18,696 nucleotides of DNA, from positions 1 through 18,696 of the forward strand of contig LJNI01000024.1 of the NCBI GenBank assembly GCA_001303225.1. Reading direction: 5' to 3'. The stretch comes from a candidate division TA06 bacterium DG_78. Lineage in GTDB: Bacteria > Hydrothermota > Tepidihabitantia > SM23-42. Positions 6,860 through 15,300 of this stretch are shown here, in pieces; position 1 is the stretch's first letter, and each line of letters starts with the position of its first letter. A program made the position numbers and the translations under genes. Below the pieces are notes generated by a model that was not told the DNA's origin, did no database searches, and worked only from the letters and a program-made list of their open reading frames with translations.

Positions 6860-9661
6860 CTAAATACAGCATTTAAATATTATTTCCCCTTCTTTATAAA
6901 ATACAAATTCCTCTCCTTTTCTAATTACCTGCGTTGCACTGCGTTCTTTTGCTTCTAACCGAACTAATGAAAGAATAAAAAGATTTTCCACCTCGTCTGG
7001 ATACCTTCCAAACCGATCGATAATTTCATTTTTAATCACATCGAGTTCATATTTCGACTCGACATCGAGCAATCGTTTATACAGAGCAGTTCGTTCGTAT
7101 GCGCTCTGAATATACGAATCTGGAAAGTATGCTTCCATCTTTAAATCGAGGATTGGTTCGTGAACAACCTTTTTACCTTTTAATTCGCCGACTGATTCGC
7201 CCAAGAGCCTGATATAGTGGTGGTATCCGATCGAATTCACATGTCCTGATTGTTCCTTACCCAAGAGATTACCGAATCCTCGAATCTCCATGTCACGCAG
7301 CGCGAGCCTAAACCCTGAACCCAATGATGTATATGAACTCAATGCGCCTAAGCGTTTATTCGCTTCATCAGTAATGCGATACCGGGATGGAATGATGAAG
7401 TACGCATGCCCATGGATAGTACTGCGGCCAACCCGCCCCCGTAATTGGTGGAGATCTGCGAGCCCAAATTTGTGTGCTTGGTCAACGATGATCGTGTTTA
7501 CGCGTGGCATATCCAAACCCGACTCCACAATGGCGGTTGAGAGTAAAAGATCATATTCTCCCCGCAGAAAAGCGACCATCCCCCTTGCTGTGATATCTTC
7601 TCTCATCTGGCCATGCAACAGGCAGATCTTGAGATTAGGCAATAATTTGTGGAGTTTCGACCGAACTGTTTCAATGGTCTGAATACGATTGTGTACAAAA
7701 AAGACTTGACCAGCACGTTCGATCTCGAATTGTATGATTTTTTTGATTTCGTCATCATCATAATAAATAATTTTGGTGGCAATATCCTTGCGCCCAGCTG
7801 GCGGTGTATAGATATTCGAAATATCCTTCAACCCGGTGAGCGCCATGTAGAGGGTACGCGGGATTGGCGTAGCAGAAAGGTACATAACATCAATGCCTAT
7901 TTTGAGATTTTTTATCTTTTCTTTCTGGGCAACACCAAAACGCTGTTCTTCATCAATAATGAGGAGACCGAGGTCTTTAAATTGCACATCGGGCGTAAGG
8001 AGTCGATGTGTTCCTATGACAATATCAATCATCCCTGATGCAAGCTGTGACAAAATGTTTTTTAGTTCTACTTTCGTCCTGAAACGCGAAACCATCTCAA
8101 CTTTGATTGGAAATGGTTCGAGCCGTTTTTTAAATGTATTGTAGTGTTGAAACGCCAAGAGTGTAGTTGGGCAGAGAATCATGGTCTGTTTGCTATCGAA
8201 GCTTGCCTTGAAAGCAGCGCGCAATGCGATCTCAGTTTTACCATAACCAACATCGCCACAAATTAAACGTTCCGCGGGTCTGAGTGATTCCATATCCTTT
8301 TTTACATCGTTGATTGCCTTCATCTGGTCTTCGGTTTCTTCATAGGGAAATGACGCTTCTAATTCTTTCATTTCATGTGTGTCTTCTGAAAAGTCAAAAC
8401 CCTTTTCTTGCAGCCTTCTGGAATAGAGGTTTAATAAATCTATTGCCAACCGCTCGGTTGCCCGTTTCACCTTTCGCTTTGTTCTCAGCCATAACTCACT
8501 CCCTAATTTACTCAACCGCGGTGGAGTACCAGTGCTCGAAATATATCGCTCGAGTAAGTTCAACCGTTCCACTGGTAAATACACCTTATCCTGTCCTGCA
8601 TAGTTGATTTGTAAGCATTCAATTTTTCTATCCTCAACGTCGATGAGTGTAAGACGCTCAAATTGACCAATCCCATACTCCGAGTGAACGACATAATCAT
8701 TTTGTTTCAAACCCATTAAATCATCGACAAATGGTCCTCGGTAGACGAATTTTTTCCTCTTCATCTCACCAAATATCTCAGTCTCAGTGAGATACACAAT
8801 TTTATGTATCTCATCAACAAAACCTTCCTCTATAAAAATTGGATATGTTTCAATTTCACCGAGCAGTGATTTTAATTTTTCCTCCAATGTGGTTGGTATA
8901 AAGAACTTAAATGTGTAATTTTTCTTTTTTATATCTTCTTGCAGTGCTTTAAAATCACCGAAATATGCTCGCGCTGGTGTATAATGATATTTGATTTCAC
9001 CATCGTCGGTAAATATCACAGCAGGAAATCCAAGGTCGATGTCTCCTTCACTCACAACAATAGTATCCTTGTCGAGCAATTGCGTGAGTGGTTGTGCATC
9101 ACCTACTGTTGCCAGCACTATTTTTACTCTTTCAATATGCTTAACCGACTGTTGGGTCTGCGTATCAAATTTTCTGATTGAATAAATTGTATCACCATAG
9201 AATTCAATGCGGACAGGTTCGCTCTGCGGCTCATAGATATCCAAAATACCGCCACGCAAGGCGTAATCCTTTTCCTCTTCGACAATATCTTCGTTGGTGT
9301 AGCCTGTAGCTTGTAACCTCTGTAACAAGGTATCTATATCAATGACAGCACCTTTAGACAACTCGATTTCTTCTTTTATACGGAGCGGCTTTCGAAGAAA
9401 ATCTCTTGTTGTGATAATGACATTAGATGGCGCATAGAATTGATTTTCCTCGTCGATAATGTTCGTCTGCGGAATGAGTCTACTAAGTTCACGACCATAT
9501 CGCTCAATTATTCTGTGTTCACATATGTAGAGAACAGATTTTTCATGAGCTAGTTCATGAATCATTAAGGTACGTGATGAACCGTACAAACCGCTGATGG
9601 TAATTTTTTTCTGTTTGATTGTTTGCTCAACAATATGTTTACTGTCAAAAAAAGTTTTCAT
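6860..9661 (-). CDS. mfd: Transcription-repair coupling factor Mfd (compact form)
   Basis: Mfd is a DNA translocase that displaces stalled RNA polymerase and recruits UvrA for repair. Domains in order: a shortened UvrB-homology module (about 1-260), the RNA-polymerase-interacting CarD-like domain (about 310-375, around NDYVVHSEYGIGQFERL), a RecG-like motor with Walker A GDVGYGKTE (469-477) and DEEQ (570-573), motif VI LRGRVGRS (740-747), the TRG region DMEIRGFGNLLGKEQSGH (790-807), and a D7/TRCF domain from about 834. At 933 aa it is some 200 residues shorter than E. coli Mfd (1148). It is trimmed in the N-terminal module, and D7 stops about 75 residues early, ending KCCI. The motor and polymerase-binding parts look intact. 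No ribosome-binding site is evident. It lies 63 bases after the ptb-like gene and may share its transcript. Confidence 0.96.
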   Translation of the reverse strand: MKTFFDSKHIVEQTIKQKKITISGLYGSSRTLMIHELAHEKSVLYICEHRIIERYGRELSRLIPQTNIIDEENQFYAPSNVIITTRDFLRKPLRIKEEIELSKGAVIDIDTLLQRLQATGYTNEDIVEEEKDYALRGGILDIYEPQSEPVRIEFYGDTIYSIRKFDTQTQQSVKHIERVKIVLATVGDAQPLTQLLDKDTIVVSEGDIDLGFPAVIFTDDGEIKYHYTPARAYFGDFKALQEDIKKKNYTFKFFIPTTLEEKLKSLLGEIETYPIFIEEGFVDEIHKIVYLTETEIFGEMKRKKFVYRGPFVDDLMGLKQNDYVVHSEYGIGQFERLTLIDVEDRKIECLQINYAGQDKVYLPVERLNLLERYISSTGTPPRLSKLGSELWLRTKRKVKRATERLAIDLLNLYSRRLQEKGFDFSEDTHEMKELEASFPYEETEDQMKAINDVKKDMESLRPAERLICGDVGYGKTEIALRAAFKASFDSKQTMILCPTTLLAFQHYNTFKKRLEPFPIKVEMVSRFRTKVELKNILSQLASGMIDIVIGTHRLLTPDVQFKDLGLLIIDEEQRFGVAQKEKIKNLKIGIDVMYLSATPIPRTLYMALTGLKDISNIYTPPAGRKDIATKIIYYDDDEIKKIIQFEIERAGQVFFVHNRIQTIETVRSKLHKLLPNLKICLLHGQMREDITARGMVAFLRGEYDLLLSTAIVESGLDMPRVNTIIVDQAHKFGLADLHQLRGRVGRSTIHGHAYFIIPSRYRITDEANKRLGALSSYTSLGSGFRLALRDMEIRGFGNLLGKEQSGHVNSIGYHHYIRLLGESVGELKGKKVVHEPILDLKMEAYFPDSYIQSAYERTALYKRLLDVESKYELDVIKNEIIDRFGRYPDEVENLFILSLVRLEAKERSATQVIRKGEEFVFYKEGEIIFKCCI

Positions 9662-9724
9662 ACGTTATGCTACTATTGCTACGTTAGTATCTTTATTATT
9701 TGAGTTCGATGACAAATGTGGTCG

Positions 9725-10615
9725 TTACGATATTGCCACTCCCAAAGCAATCGAGTTCACTTTAGTCTCAGGCTCATCTGCACGTGACAACATAATGACT
9801 GGTCGAGCAGCGCCAGCAACCATTCCAGCAGCCTTTGCCTGTGCGAAGTATATCAATCCCTTTGCCCAGATATTCGCTGTTGCAATATTGGGCATAAGAA
9901 TAAAATCAACGTCACCAGCGATCTCACTTTTTATGTGTTTTTGTTCTGCTGCCTTTTTTGAAATTGCAACATCGAATCCAAATGGTCCTTCGATAATTGC
10001 ATTCTCTATCTCGCCTCTTTTATTCATTCCAACAATCTTCACTGCATCAGTCGTCTCAGGCATGTCTGGATTTATTGCCTCGCTTGCGGCTACGAGTCCA
10101 ATATGTGGCTGTTTGATACCGAGTGCCTGTAGTATCTTTATAGCATTTGTGATAATGTTTACACGCGTCTTTAAATCCAGTCTCGGATTCATCCCACCGT
10201 CAGACATGAAAATCAATTTGTGATATTTAGGAATTTCAAGGACTGCAATATGACTCAGTATCTTTCCTGTTCTTAACCCCCCCTCTTTGTTGAGCACGCC
10301 CTTTAAAAAAGCAGATGTTGAAAGCATACCCTTCATTAAAAAATCACCCTGTTCTTTTACAATAGAGAGTGATTCTATTATTGCCTCGCTCTCATTCTTT
10401 GTATTGTGTATTTCAATATTTTCAGTGGTAAAATTAACGCGTTTTGCAGATTCTAAAATTTTTTCTCTATTGCCCACTAATGCCGGAATAATCAATTGAA
10501 GTTCTTGTGCCATCCTAATACCTTCGAGGACCTTTTCATCATCGGCACAAACAACAACACACCTCTTTGGTGCCTTGTTTTTCGCAAATTCAATTAGTTG
10601 AGTAAAATCCTTCAT
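9725..10615 (-). CDS. ptb: Phosphate acetyl/butyryltransferase family protein (Ptb-like)
   Basis: This enzyme exchanges CoA for phosphate on acetyl- or short-chain acyl-CoA, giving an acyl-phosphate for ATP formation by a kinase. Family signatures are SDGGMNPRLDL, DMPETTDAVKI, EGPFGFDVAIS, MPNIATANIWAKGLIYFA and SRADEPETKVNSIALG, the last being typical of the C-terminus of phosphate butyryltransferases. I start at the ATG at 10615 (296 aa, a usual length). A longer frame could begin at a TTG at 10660 but would add an unrelated 15-residue extension. No clear ribosome site precedes the ATG; a small inverted repeat (TGAGAT-N7-ATCTCA, 10622-10640) is there instead. Butyryl versus acetyl specificity cannot be read from sequence. 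No acyl kinase gene is in the window. Confidence 0.85.
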   Translation of the reverse strand: MKDFTQLIEFAKNKAPKRCVVVCADDEKVLEGIRMAQELQLIIPALVGNREKILESAKRVNFTTENIEIHNTKNESEAIIESLSIVKEQGDFLMKGMLSTSAFLKGVLNKEGGLRTGKILSHIAVLEIPKYHKLIFMSDGGMNPRLDLKTRVNIITNAIKILQALGIKQPHIGLVAASEAINPDMPETTDAVKIVGMNKRGEIENAIIEGPFGFDVAISKKAAEQKHIKSEIAGDVDFILMPNIATANIWAKGLIYFAQAKAAGMVAGAARPVIMLSRADEPETKVNSIALGVAIS

Positions 10616-10647
10616 AAAAAGTGAGATGGGACATATCTCAAAACAAT

Positions 10648-10675
10648 ATAATAATAACAATATATAGGTAGTAAA
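10648..10675 (-). promoter_or_regulatory. Possible promoter of the ptb-like gene
   Basis: On the minus strand there is TTTACT (10670-10675), 16 bases, then TATTAT (10648-10653). It lies in the 72-base gap after the lyase gene. The hexamers are moderate and the region is AT-rich. Confidence 0.4.
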
Positions 10676-10687
10676 ACATTATGAGGT

Positions 10688-12133
10688 TCACATTTTATTA
10701 CCAAAGTCTTTTTTGAAGGCATCACATAATTTCCTGCCCCAATTATCAATTGCTTTTAATTTGCCAAAGAAAAATCGTAAGATAGGTGGTTCGTCTACAA
10801 ATGTTAACCCTTTAATCAACTCCCTATGCTTATATAGCCACAGTAATCTATCAACAACATATTCAATATGGGATATGGTATAAACCCTTCTCGGTACTGC
10901 GAGACGCGTGATCTCGAGATCAGCAAACTGCTCTTTACCATCTTTATCTCTGTCCATAGAGATCGTGCCACGCTCCATAGATCTAACTCCTGATGCTATA
11001 TAAAGTGCTCCAGTCAATGCTCCTGCTGGATATTGATCCTGTGATATATGAGGTACAAATCTCTTGGCATCTAAATGACATGCTAAACCCCCTGGTGGTG
11101 TAATGACAGGGATGCCTTGAACCCGCAAACTCTCAACAAAATATTTTACCTGTTCTATTGTGCTGGAAGCCACATGTTGGTCTACCATTTCCTCGAGACC
11201 AACTGCCATCGCCTCGATCTCTTTTGTAGACATTCCACCGTAGGTGAGAAATCCCTCATATACAGGAAGCCATGGTTTTATTTTTTCGTATAAATCAGAC
11301 TGATTTGTAGCAATAATGCTGCCTTTTACTGATGAGTTCTTTCTCGCACTCATATAAAACAAGTCAGCTAGAGAAACGACCTCCTTAACGATTTCGGCAA
11401 CACTCTTGTTTTTGTATCCACTCTCTCTTTGTTGTACCAGGTAGGCATTCTCAGAGACTAAACTACCATCCATAACCAATATAATACCACTATCTGAACA
11501 AACTTTTTTGACCTGTTTCAAATTCTCAACTGAGAATGGTTGTCCTCCTATCAGGTTTGTTGTTGCTTCCATCCTTACGAATGCTATTTTATCTTTACCG
11601 TATTTATTAATCGCATCCTTCAGCTTCTGTATATCCATATTGCCTTTGAACAAATACTTACTCTGTGTATTTAATGCTTCTTCTCCAAATATTTCCAGAA
11701 CTTTTCCACCAACCAACTCAATATGTGCCTTTGTTGTTGTGAAGTGATAATTTGTAAGTACTATGTTTCCTTCTTTGACAAAAACTTTCGCTATTAAATG
11801 TTCAGAAGCCCGACCTTGGTGCGTAGGTAATACATATTTAAATCCCAGAACTTTTCCAACTGCATTAGCGAGCTTATAAAAACTCTCACTCCCTGCATAG
11901 GCATCGTCATATAACATTGCTGCCCCAAGTTGATTATCACTCATAGCATTTGTCCCACTGTCTGTAAGCATATCAATAAATATATCTTTGGATCTAACGA
12001 GAAAGGTATTATATCCAGCATTCTCAATTGCTTTGAGTCTTTCTTCCGCTGGAATCAAGTTTACATTTTGGATAATTTTTATTTTGTACATCTCTACAGG
12101 AACTTCTCTTCCATCTGATGTTTTTACTATCAT
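10688..12133 (-). CDS. tpl: Beta-eliminating PLP lyase, tyrosine phenol-lyase-like
   Basis: The family (tryptophanase / tyrosine phenol-lyase) splits an aromatic amino acid into the ring compound, pyruvate and ammonia. The 481 aa align over their whole length with C. freundii tyrosine phenol-lyase as I remember it, sharing LTDSGTNAMSD and GVRSMERG. PLP and catalytic positions present: Tyr79 (Tyr71), Arg108 (Arg100), Asn193 (Asn185), Asp222 (Asp214), Schiff-base Lys265 (Lys257) and carboxylate-binding Arg410 (Arg404). The specificity positions are phenol-lyase-like, not tryptophanase-like: Thr132 (Thr124, Asp in tryptophanase), Arg388 (Arg381) and Phe454 (Phe448). Oddities: the Arg217 equivalent is Leu225 and the Lys before the Schiff-base Lys is Arg264. 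AAGGGAG (12138-12144) four bases upstream supports the start. It follows hisC by 98 bases. Confidence 0.82.
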   Translation of the reverse strand: MIVKTSDGREVPVEMYKIKIIQNVNLIPAEERLKAIENAGYNTFLVRSKDIFIDMLTDSGTNAMSDNQLGAAMLYDDAYAGSESFYKLANAVGKVLGFKYVLPTHQGRASEHLIAKVFVKEGNIVLTNYHFTTTKAHIELVGGKVLEIFGEEALNTQSKYLFKGNMDIQKLKDAINKYGKDKIAFVRMEATTNLIGGQPFSVENLKQVKKVCSDSGIILVMDGSLVSENAYLVQQRESGYKNKSVAEIVKEVVSLADLFYMSARKNSSVKGSIIATNQSDLYEKIKPWLPVYEGFLTYGGMSTKEIEAMAVGLEEMVDQHVASSTIEQVKYFVESLRVQGIPVITPPGGLACHLDAKRFVPHISQDQYPAGALTGALYIASGVRSMERGTISMDRDKDGKEQFADLEITRLAVPRRVYTISHIEYVVDRLLWLYKHRELIKGLTFVDEPPILRFFFGKLKAIDNWGRKLCDAFKKDFGNKM

Positions 12134-12191
12134 TTTTCTCCCTTCATGTTATATTCAAGATTTGAAAAGTAATACCTATACGAAATTAAAG

Positions 12192-12216
12192 ATAAATTAT
12201 ACTGTCTATAATTTAT
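12192..12216. promoter_or_regulatory. Perfect 10-bp inverted repeat upstream of the lyase gene
   Basis: ATAAATTATA, a 5-base spacer (ctgtc), then TATAATTTAT. The dyad lies 58 bases before the lyase gene and 16 bases after the hisC stop, and each arm contains TATAAT on one strand. It looks like an operator overlapping a -10 element, but no convincing -35 is seen. There is no GC stem or T-run, so a terminator is less likely. Confidence 0.4.
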
Positions 12217-12231
12217 AAAACCCATCTTTAA

Positions 12232-13317
12232 TTACAGAACTTCTTCAAGTGCATTGATTAATTTTTTGTTCTGTTCTTCGGTTCCGATGGTGATACGCAG
12301 AGCATTAGGAAAGTCGTACTGCTTTATTGTACGGGTGATAATACCCTTACTCTGCAGGGCTTCAAACACAATTTGGCTATCTTTTTTGAAATCGACAAAG
12401 ATAAAATTGCCATACGTCGGAAGATAGAAAAGTCCTAAATCTTTATAGGCATCATAGAGGAATTTCTTACCTGCCTCATTTATGTGGCGTCCTCTTTTTA
12501 TATGTTCATAATCATCAAGTGCAGCAATCCCTGCTATCTGTGAGATTCTATTAACATTAAATGACACCCTTAATTTCATCAAATTGGCGATTATTTCCTC
12601 TTTTGCAACACCATAGCCCAACCGTGTACCAGCCAAACCATATATCTTTGAGTAAGTACGCAGGACTAATATATTTTTACCTTTCTTATAATAGTCAAAT
12701 GCATGTGGATAATTAGGGTCTTCAATGTATTCATAATATGCCTCGTCCACGACAACAAGAATATCATCTGGTACTTGTTTAAAGAATTCATCAATTTCGG
12801 CTCTCGTGACCATTGTTCCAGTAGGATTGATAGGATTATCTAAGAAGATCAATTTAGTATTTTTTTTGATAGCCTTTAGCATTGCACTCAAGTCATGTCT
12901 ATAGTTCTTCATCGGCACTTCGACTAACTCCCCCTGTGCAATATTTACGGCTATTTTGTACCATATAAACGAGCCTGCAGTCACAACTGCACTATTCTCA
13001 GGACCGAGATATGCTAACGTTATGAGCGGTAGTATTTCGACTGAACCATTACCTACAACTATGTTCTCTGAATCAACATGAAATCGTCCTGCCAACTTCT
13101 CTCTCAAATAGTAACAGTTATCATCAGGGTATAGATGGACTTCTTCTACTGCTTTTTTCATTGCTTTAAGTGCTAATGGAGAAATTCCTAAAGGATTTTC
13201 ATTTGATGCCAATTTGATTATTTCACCCTTTAGATTTAGTTCCCTAACAACTTCTTCGATAGGTTTCCCAGGCTTATACGGTCTTATCTTCTTCACATAA
13301 TCTCTTGCTTCAATCAC
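12232..13317 (-). CDS. hisC: Histidinol-phosphate aminotransferase-type class I/II aminotransferase
   Basis: This is a PLP aminotransferase of 361 aa, the usual HisC length. Motifs: ASNENPLG (37-44), DNPINPTG (160-167), DEAYYEY (191-197), Schiff-base Lys224 in TYSKIYGLAG, Arg232 in TRLGYG, and the substrate-carboxylate Arg341 in LRITIG. The start is a GTG at 13317, five bases after GGAGG (13323-13327). An ATG overlaps it out of frame and meets TGA at once. No other histidine-pathway gene is nearby. HisC-family enzymes often also serve phenylalanine and tyrosine, and the neighbouring phenol-lyase-like gene makes an aromatic role possible; that is inference. It has its own promoter at 13344-13371. 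Confidence 0.88.
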   Translation of the reverse strand: MIEARDYVKKIRPYKPGKPIEEVVRELNLKGEIIKLASNENPLGISPLALKAMKKAVEEVHLYPDDNCYYLREKLAGRFHVDSENIVVGNGSVEILPLITLAYLGPENSAVVTAGSFIWYKIAVNIAQGELVEVPMKNYRHDLSAMLKAIKKNTKLIFLDNPINPTGTMVTRAEIDEFFKQVPDDILVVVDEAYYEYIEDPNYPHAFDYYKKGKNILVLRTYSKIYGLAGTRLGYGVAKEEIIANLMKLRVSFNVNRISQIAGIAALDDYEHIKRGRHINEAGKKFLYDAYKDLGLFYLPTYGNFIFVDFKKDSQIVFEALQSKGIITRTIKQYDFPNALRITIGTEEQNKKLINALEEVL

Positions 13318-13343
13318 ATGTGCCTCCGCTATAAGTTTTAGGA

Positions 13344-13371
13344 ATTATACATATAATGTGATAAAATGCAA
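13344..13371 (-). promoter_or_regulatory. Promoter of hisC
   Basis: On the minus strand there is TTGCAT (13366-13371), a 16-base spacer, then a perfect TATAAT (13344-13349), 27 bases before the GTG start. It diverges from the TonB-domain gene promoter without overlap. Confidence 0.65.
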
Positions 13372-13397
13372 GGAAAATTTTATACTGTAATCATCAT

Positions 13398-13425
13398 TTG
13401 ACAAAAGTATGGTTTTGACTATAAT
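13398..13425 (+). promoter_or_regulatory. Consensus promoter of the TonB-domain gene, giving a leaderless or near-leaderless mRNA
   Basis: Perfect TTGACA (13398-13403), 16 bases, perfect TATAAT (13420-13425). The ATG at 13434 begins only nine bases after the -10, so the transcript should start at or within two bases of the start codon. Confidence 0.8.
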
Positions 13426-13433
13426 TCATGTGT

Positions 13434-14162
13434 ATGAGAAACTTCATCTATATAGCCCTCATACTTATGTGTATCTTTTCATGCACGAGCAAAAGAGAAC
13501 TCTTGGTTCCTGTCCTCTTAAACTACGACCTCTACTACCCGGATGAGGCACGAGAACAAGGGTTAGAAGGTACTGTTATGGTTCGTGTCTTTATTGATAA
13601 AAACGGTAAGGCAAAAGATGTCATCATTAGTAAATCCTCAGAAAACTATCTCCTCGATTCTGCAGCAGTGAGGACAGCAAAAACCTTCACCTTCTCACCA
13701 GCAATGAGAGAAAACAATGCTATACAAACATGGGTACAAGTTCCAATTGAATTTAGACTAAGGATGGTTCATCCTGAGTTCTGGCTAACCGAAGTGAAAA
13801 TTCTTCAGAATATGATAAAGAATCAGTACAACAAGGAGTGGGTAAATGACCTGTACGATTTGTACAAACAGATGATATATTTACCACGTGAAGGCAATGA
13901 AACAGAGAATAACTATTATATTCTGCACACTGTGCTCGATGAAACCGCACAAATATGGGAAGGTTACTGGCAAGTGTTTCCGGCAAATATTCTTCTCTTT
14001 ATTGATCTTATTAACAGATATCCAGAATCATTCACGAGTCTCGAGGCAAAGGCAGATTTTAATAATTTTATGAAAAAGGAAGTGCCGAGAATAAAAAATA
14101 CATTATCACCGGAAAAATCTGACTCACTCGTTAGTAGATTACGAAACGCAGTGGAAGAGTAG
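13434..14162 (+). CDS. TonB C-terminal-domain lipoprotein with extra helical domain
   Basis: A predicted envelope protein of 242 aa; its role is unknown. The N-terminus (FIYIALILMCIFSC) is a lipoprotein-type signal with Cys17, although Phe at -2 is unusual for a lipobox. Residues about 35-108 are a TonB C-terminal domain: YPDEAREQGLEGTVMVRVFI, DKNGKAKDV, LLDSAAVRTAKTFTFSPA, PIEFRL. Residues 110-242 are a charged, probably helical region I do not recognise. The proline-rich linker of true TonB is absent, and the anchor leads straight into the domain. I choose the second ATG (13434); one at 13428 would add two residues but falls before the expected transcription start. There is no ribosome-binding site. 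The next gene follows after 12 bases. Confidence 0.8.
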   Translation: MRNFIYIALILMCIFSCTSKRELLVPVLLNYDLYYPDEAREQGLEGTVMVRVFIDKNGKAKDVIISKSSENYLLDSAAVRTAKTFTFSPAMRENNAIQTWVQVPIEFRLRMVHPEFWLTEVKILQNMIKNQYNKEWVNDLYDLYKQMIYLPREGNETENNYYILHTVLDETAQIWEGYWQVFPANILLFIDLINRYPESFTSLEAKADFNNFMKKEVPRIKNTLSPEKSDSLVSRLRNAVEE

Positions 14163-14174
14163 TCTGTAGTACTG

Positions 14175-15182
14175 ATGAAGGTTGCAATCATTGGAGTAGG
14201 CCATTGGGGTCCTCATCTATTGAGAAATTTTTTCAACCACCAATCAGTTGACGGTATATATTGTTACGATATCAACAAAGAGCAAATGGATGCTGCATGC
14301 AAGAAATACACTGAGGTTAAAACTGTAACACACTATGATGATATCCTCAACAATCCATCAGTCAGTGCGGTGGTTGTAGCGACACCAGTTACCACCCATT
14401 TTGAGATTGCACAGCAGGCACTCCAACACGGTAAACATGTGCTGATAGAAAAACCACTCACCTCAACTCCTGATCATGGAACAAAACTAATCAACACTGC
14501 TCGTGAAAATAATTGTGTGCTCATGGTAGATCATATAAGTGTATATAATAGTGCAATCCGAAAGATAAAGGAGATTATTGATGCTGGTGAGATAGGCAAC
14601 GTTATGTACATCACAACAGTCAGAACCAGTCAGGGATTAGTACAGAGTGATACAAATGTTGTTTGGGACTTAGCAATACATGATCTCGCTATTGTAGACT
14701 ACCTTTTACCTGCAAGACCCAAAGCCGTCTCAGCAACTGGCACCGGCCACTTTAGCAAACACGAAGATATAGCGAGTGTAACTCTATTTTTTGATACTAC
14801 CTGCATTGCTCATCTGCGTGTCACATGGCTATCACCCATTAAGGTTAGACACATTATCATAGGTGGAACAAAGAAAACCATTATTTTTGATGACACAGAA
14901 ACAACTGCAAAGATAAAGGTCTATAATAAGAATTTCGAATCTCCATCACAAAAAACTGCCCTCGATAGCCACCCTCATACTCAACTCAATGTCTATGATT
15001 CACCTCAGTACGACATAACAGAACCCTTGGCTTTAGTCACGGATGAATTTATTCAATCAATAGAGCATGGACGTACACCACTCACGAACGGAGAGGTTGG
15101 GCTCAAAATTGTCAAGATATTAACAGCAGTAGACAAATCCATGAAAAAAAGAGGAGCGACTATAAAATTGATGGACAGATAA
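14175..15182 (+). CDS. Gfo/Idh/MocA-family NAD(P)-dependent oxidoreductase
   Basis: A 335-aa cytoplasmic sugar- or polyol-type dehydrogenase; the substrate is unknown. The N-terminal Rossmann fold has GVGHWG (7-12), the nicotinamide-side motif EKP is at 92-94 (HVLIEKPLTS), and the family active-site region is WDLAIHD (164-170) with His169. The C-terminal half is the mixed beta-sheet substrate domain. The closest well-known relatives by pattern are nucleotide-sugar 3-dehydrogenases of the WbpB/WlbA kind, but no sugar-biosynthesis gene is beside it, so this stays open. It lies 12 bases after the TonB-domain gene with no obvious ribosome-binding site and is probably co-transcribed with it. Confidence 0.88.
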   Translation: MKVAIIGVGHWGPHLLRNFFNHQSVDGIYCYDINKEQMDAACKKYTEVKTVTHYDDILNNPSVSAVVVATPVTTHFEIAQQALQHGKHVLIEKPLTSTPDHGTKLINTARENNCVLMVDHISVYNSAIRKIKEIIDAGEIGNVMYITTVRTSQGLVQSDTNVVWDLAIHDLAIVDYLLPARPKAVSATGTGHFSKHEDIASVTLFFDTTCIAHLRVTWLSPIKVRHIIIGGTKKTIIFDDTETTAKIKVYNKNFESPSQKTALDSHPHTQLNVYDSPQYDITEPLALVTDEFIQSIEHGRTPLTNGEVGLKIVKILTAVDKSMKKRGATIKLMDR

Positions 15183-15300
15183 AATAATGGTACCATAAGA
15201 CTTAGTATTAGCAGATCTTCGATAAATAAACAGTTTAAAAAAATTCAATAAAGCACGTAATTTAATAATAATTTCCCCTATCACCCCTTCTAAACTATCC
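15183..15300. other. Non-coding spacer after the oxidoreductase gene
   Basis: This is the first third of a 354-base gene-free stretch. It holds a perfect 10-bp palindrome, ATGGTACCAT (15187-15196), five bases after the stop codon. There is no GC-rich stem with a T-run, so no standard terminator is visible, and no RNA gene is recognised. Confidence 0.5.

Noticed and set aside
7290..8038. Two plus-strand frames of about 130 aa
   Set aside because: They are antisense to the conserved motor domain of mfd and have no recognisable motifs.
9597..10223. Plus-strand 208-aa hydrophobic frame
   Set aside because: It lies antisense to the mfd start and the ptb-like gene, both with clear family motifs; its hydrophobicity follows from the complementary codons.
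10616..10660. N-terminal extension of the ptb-like protein from a TTG
   Set aside because: The 15 extra residues are unlike the family, and the conserved protein begins at the ATG at 10615.
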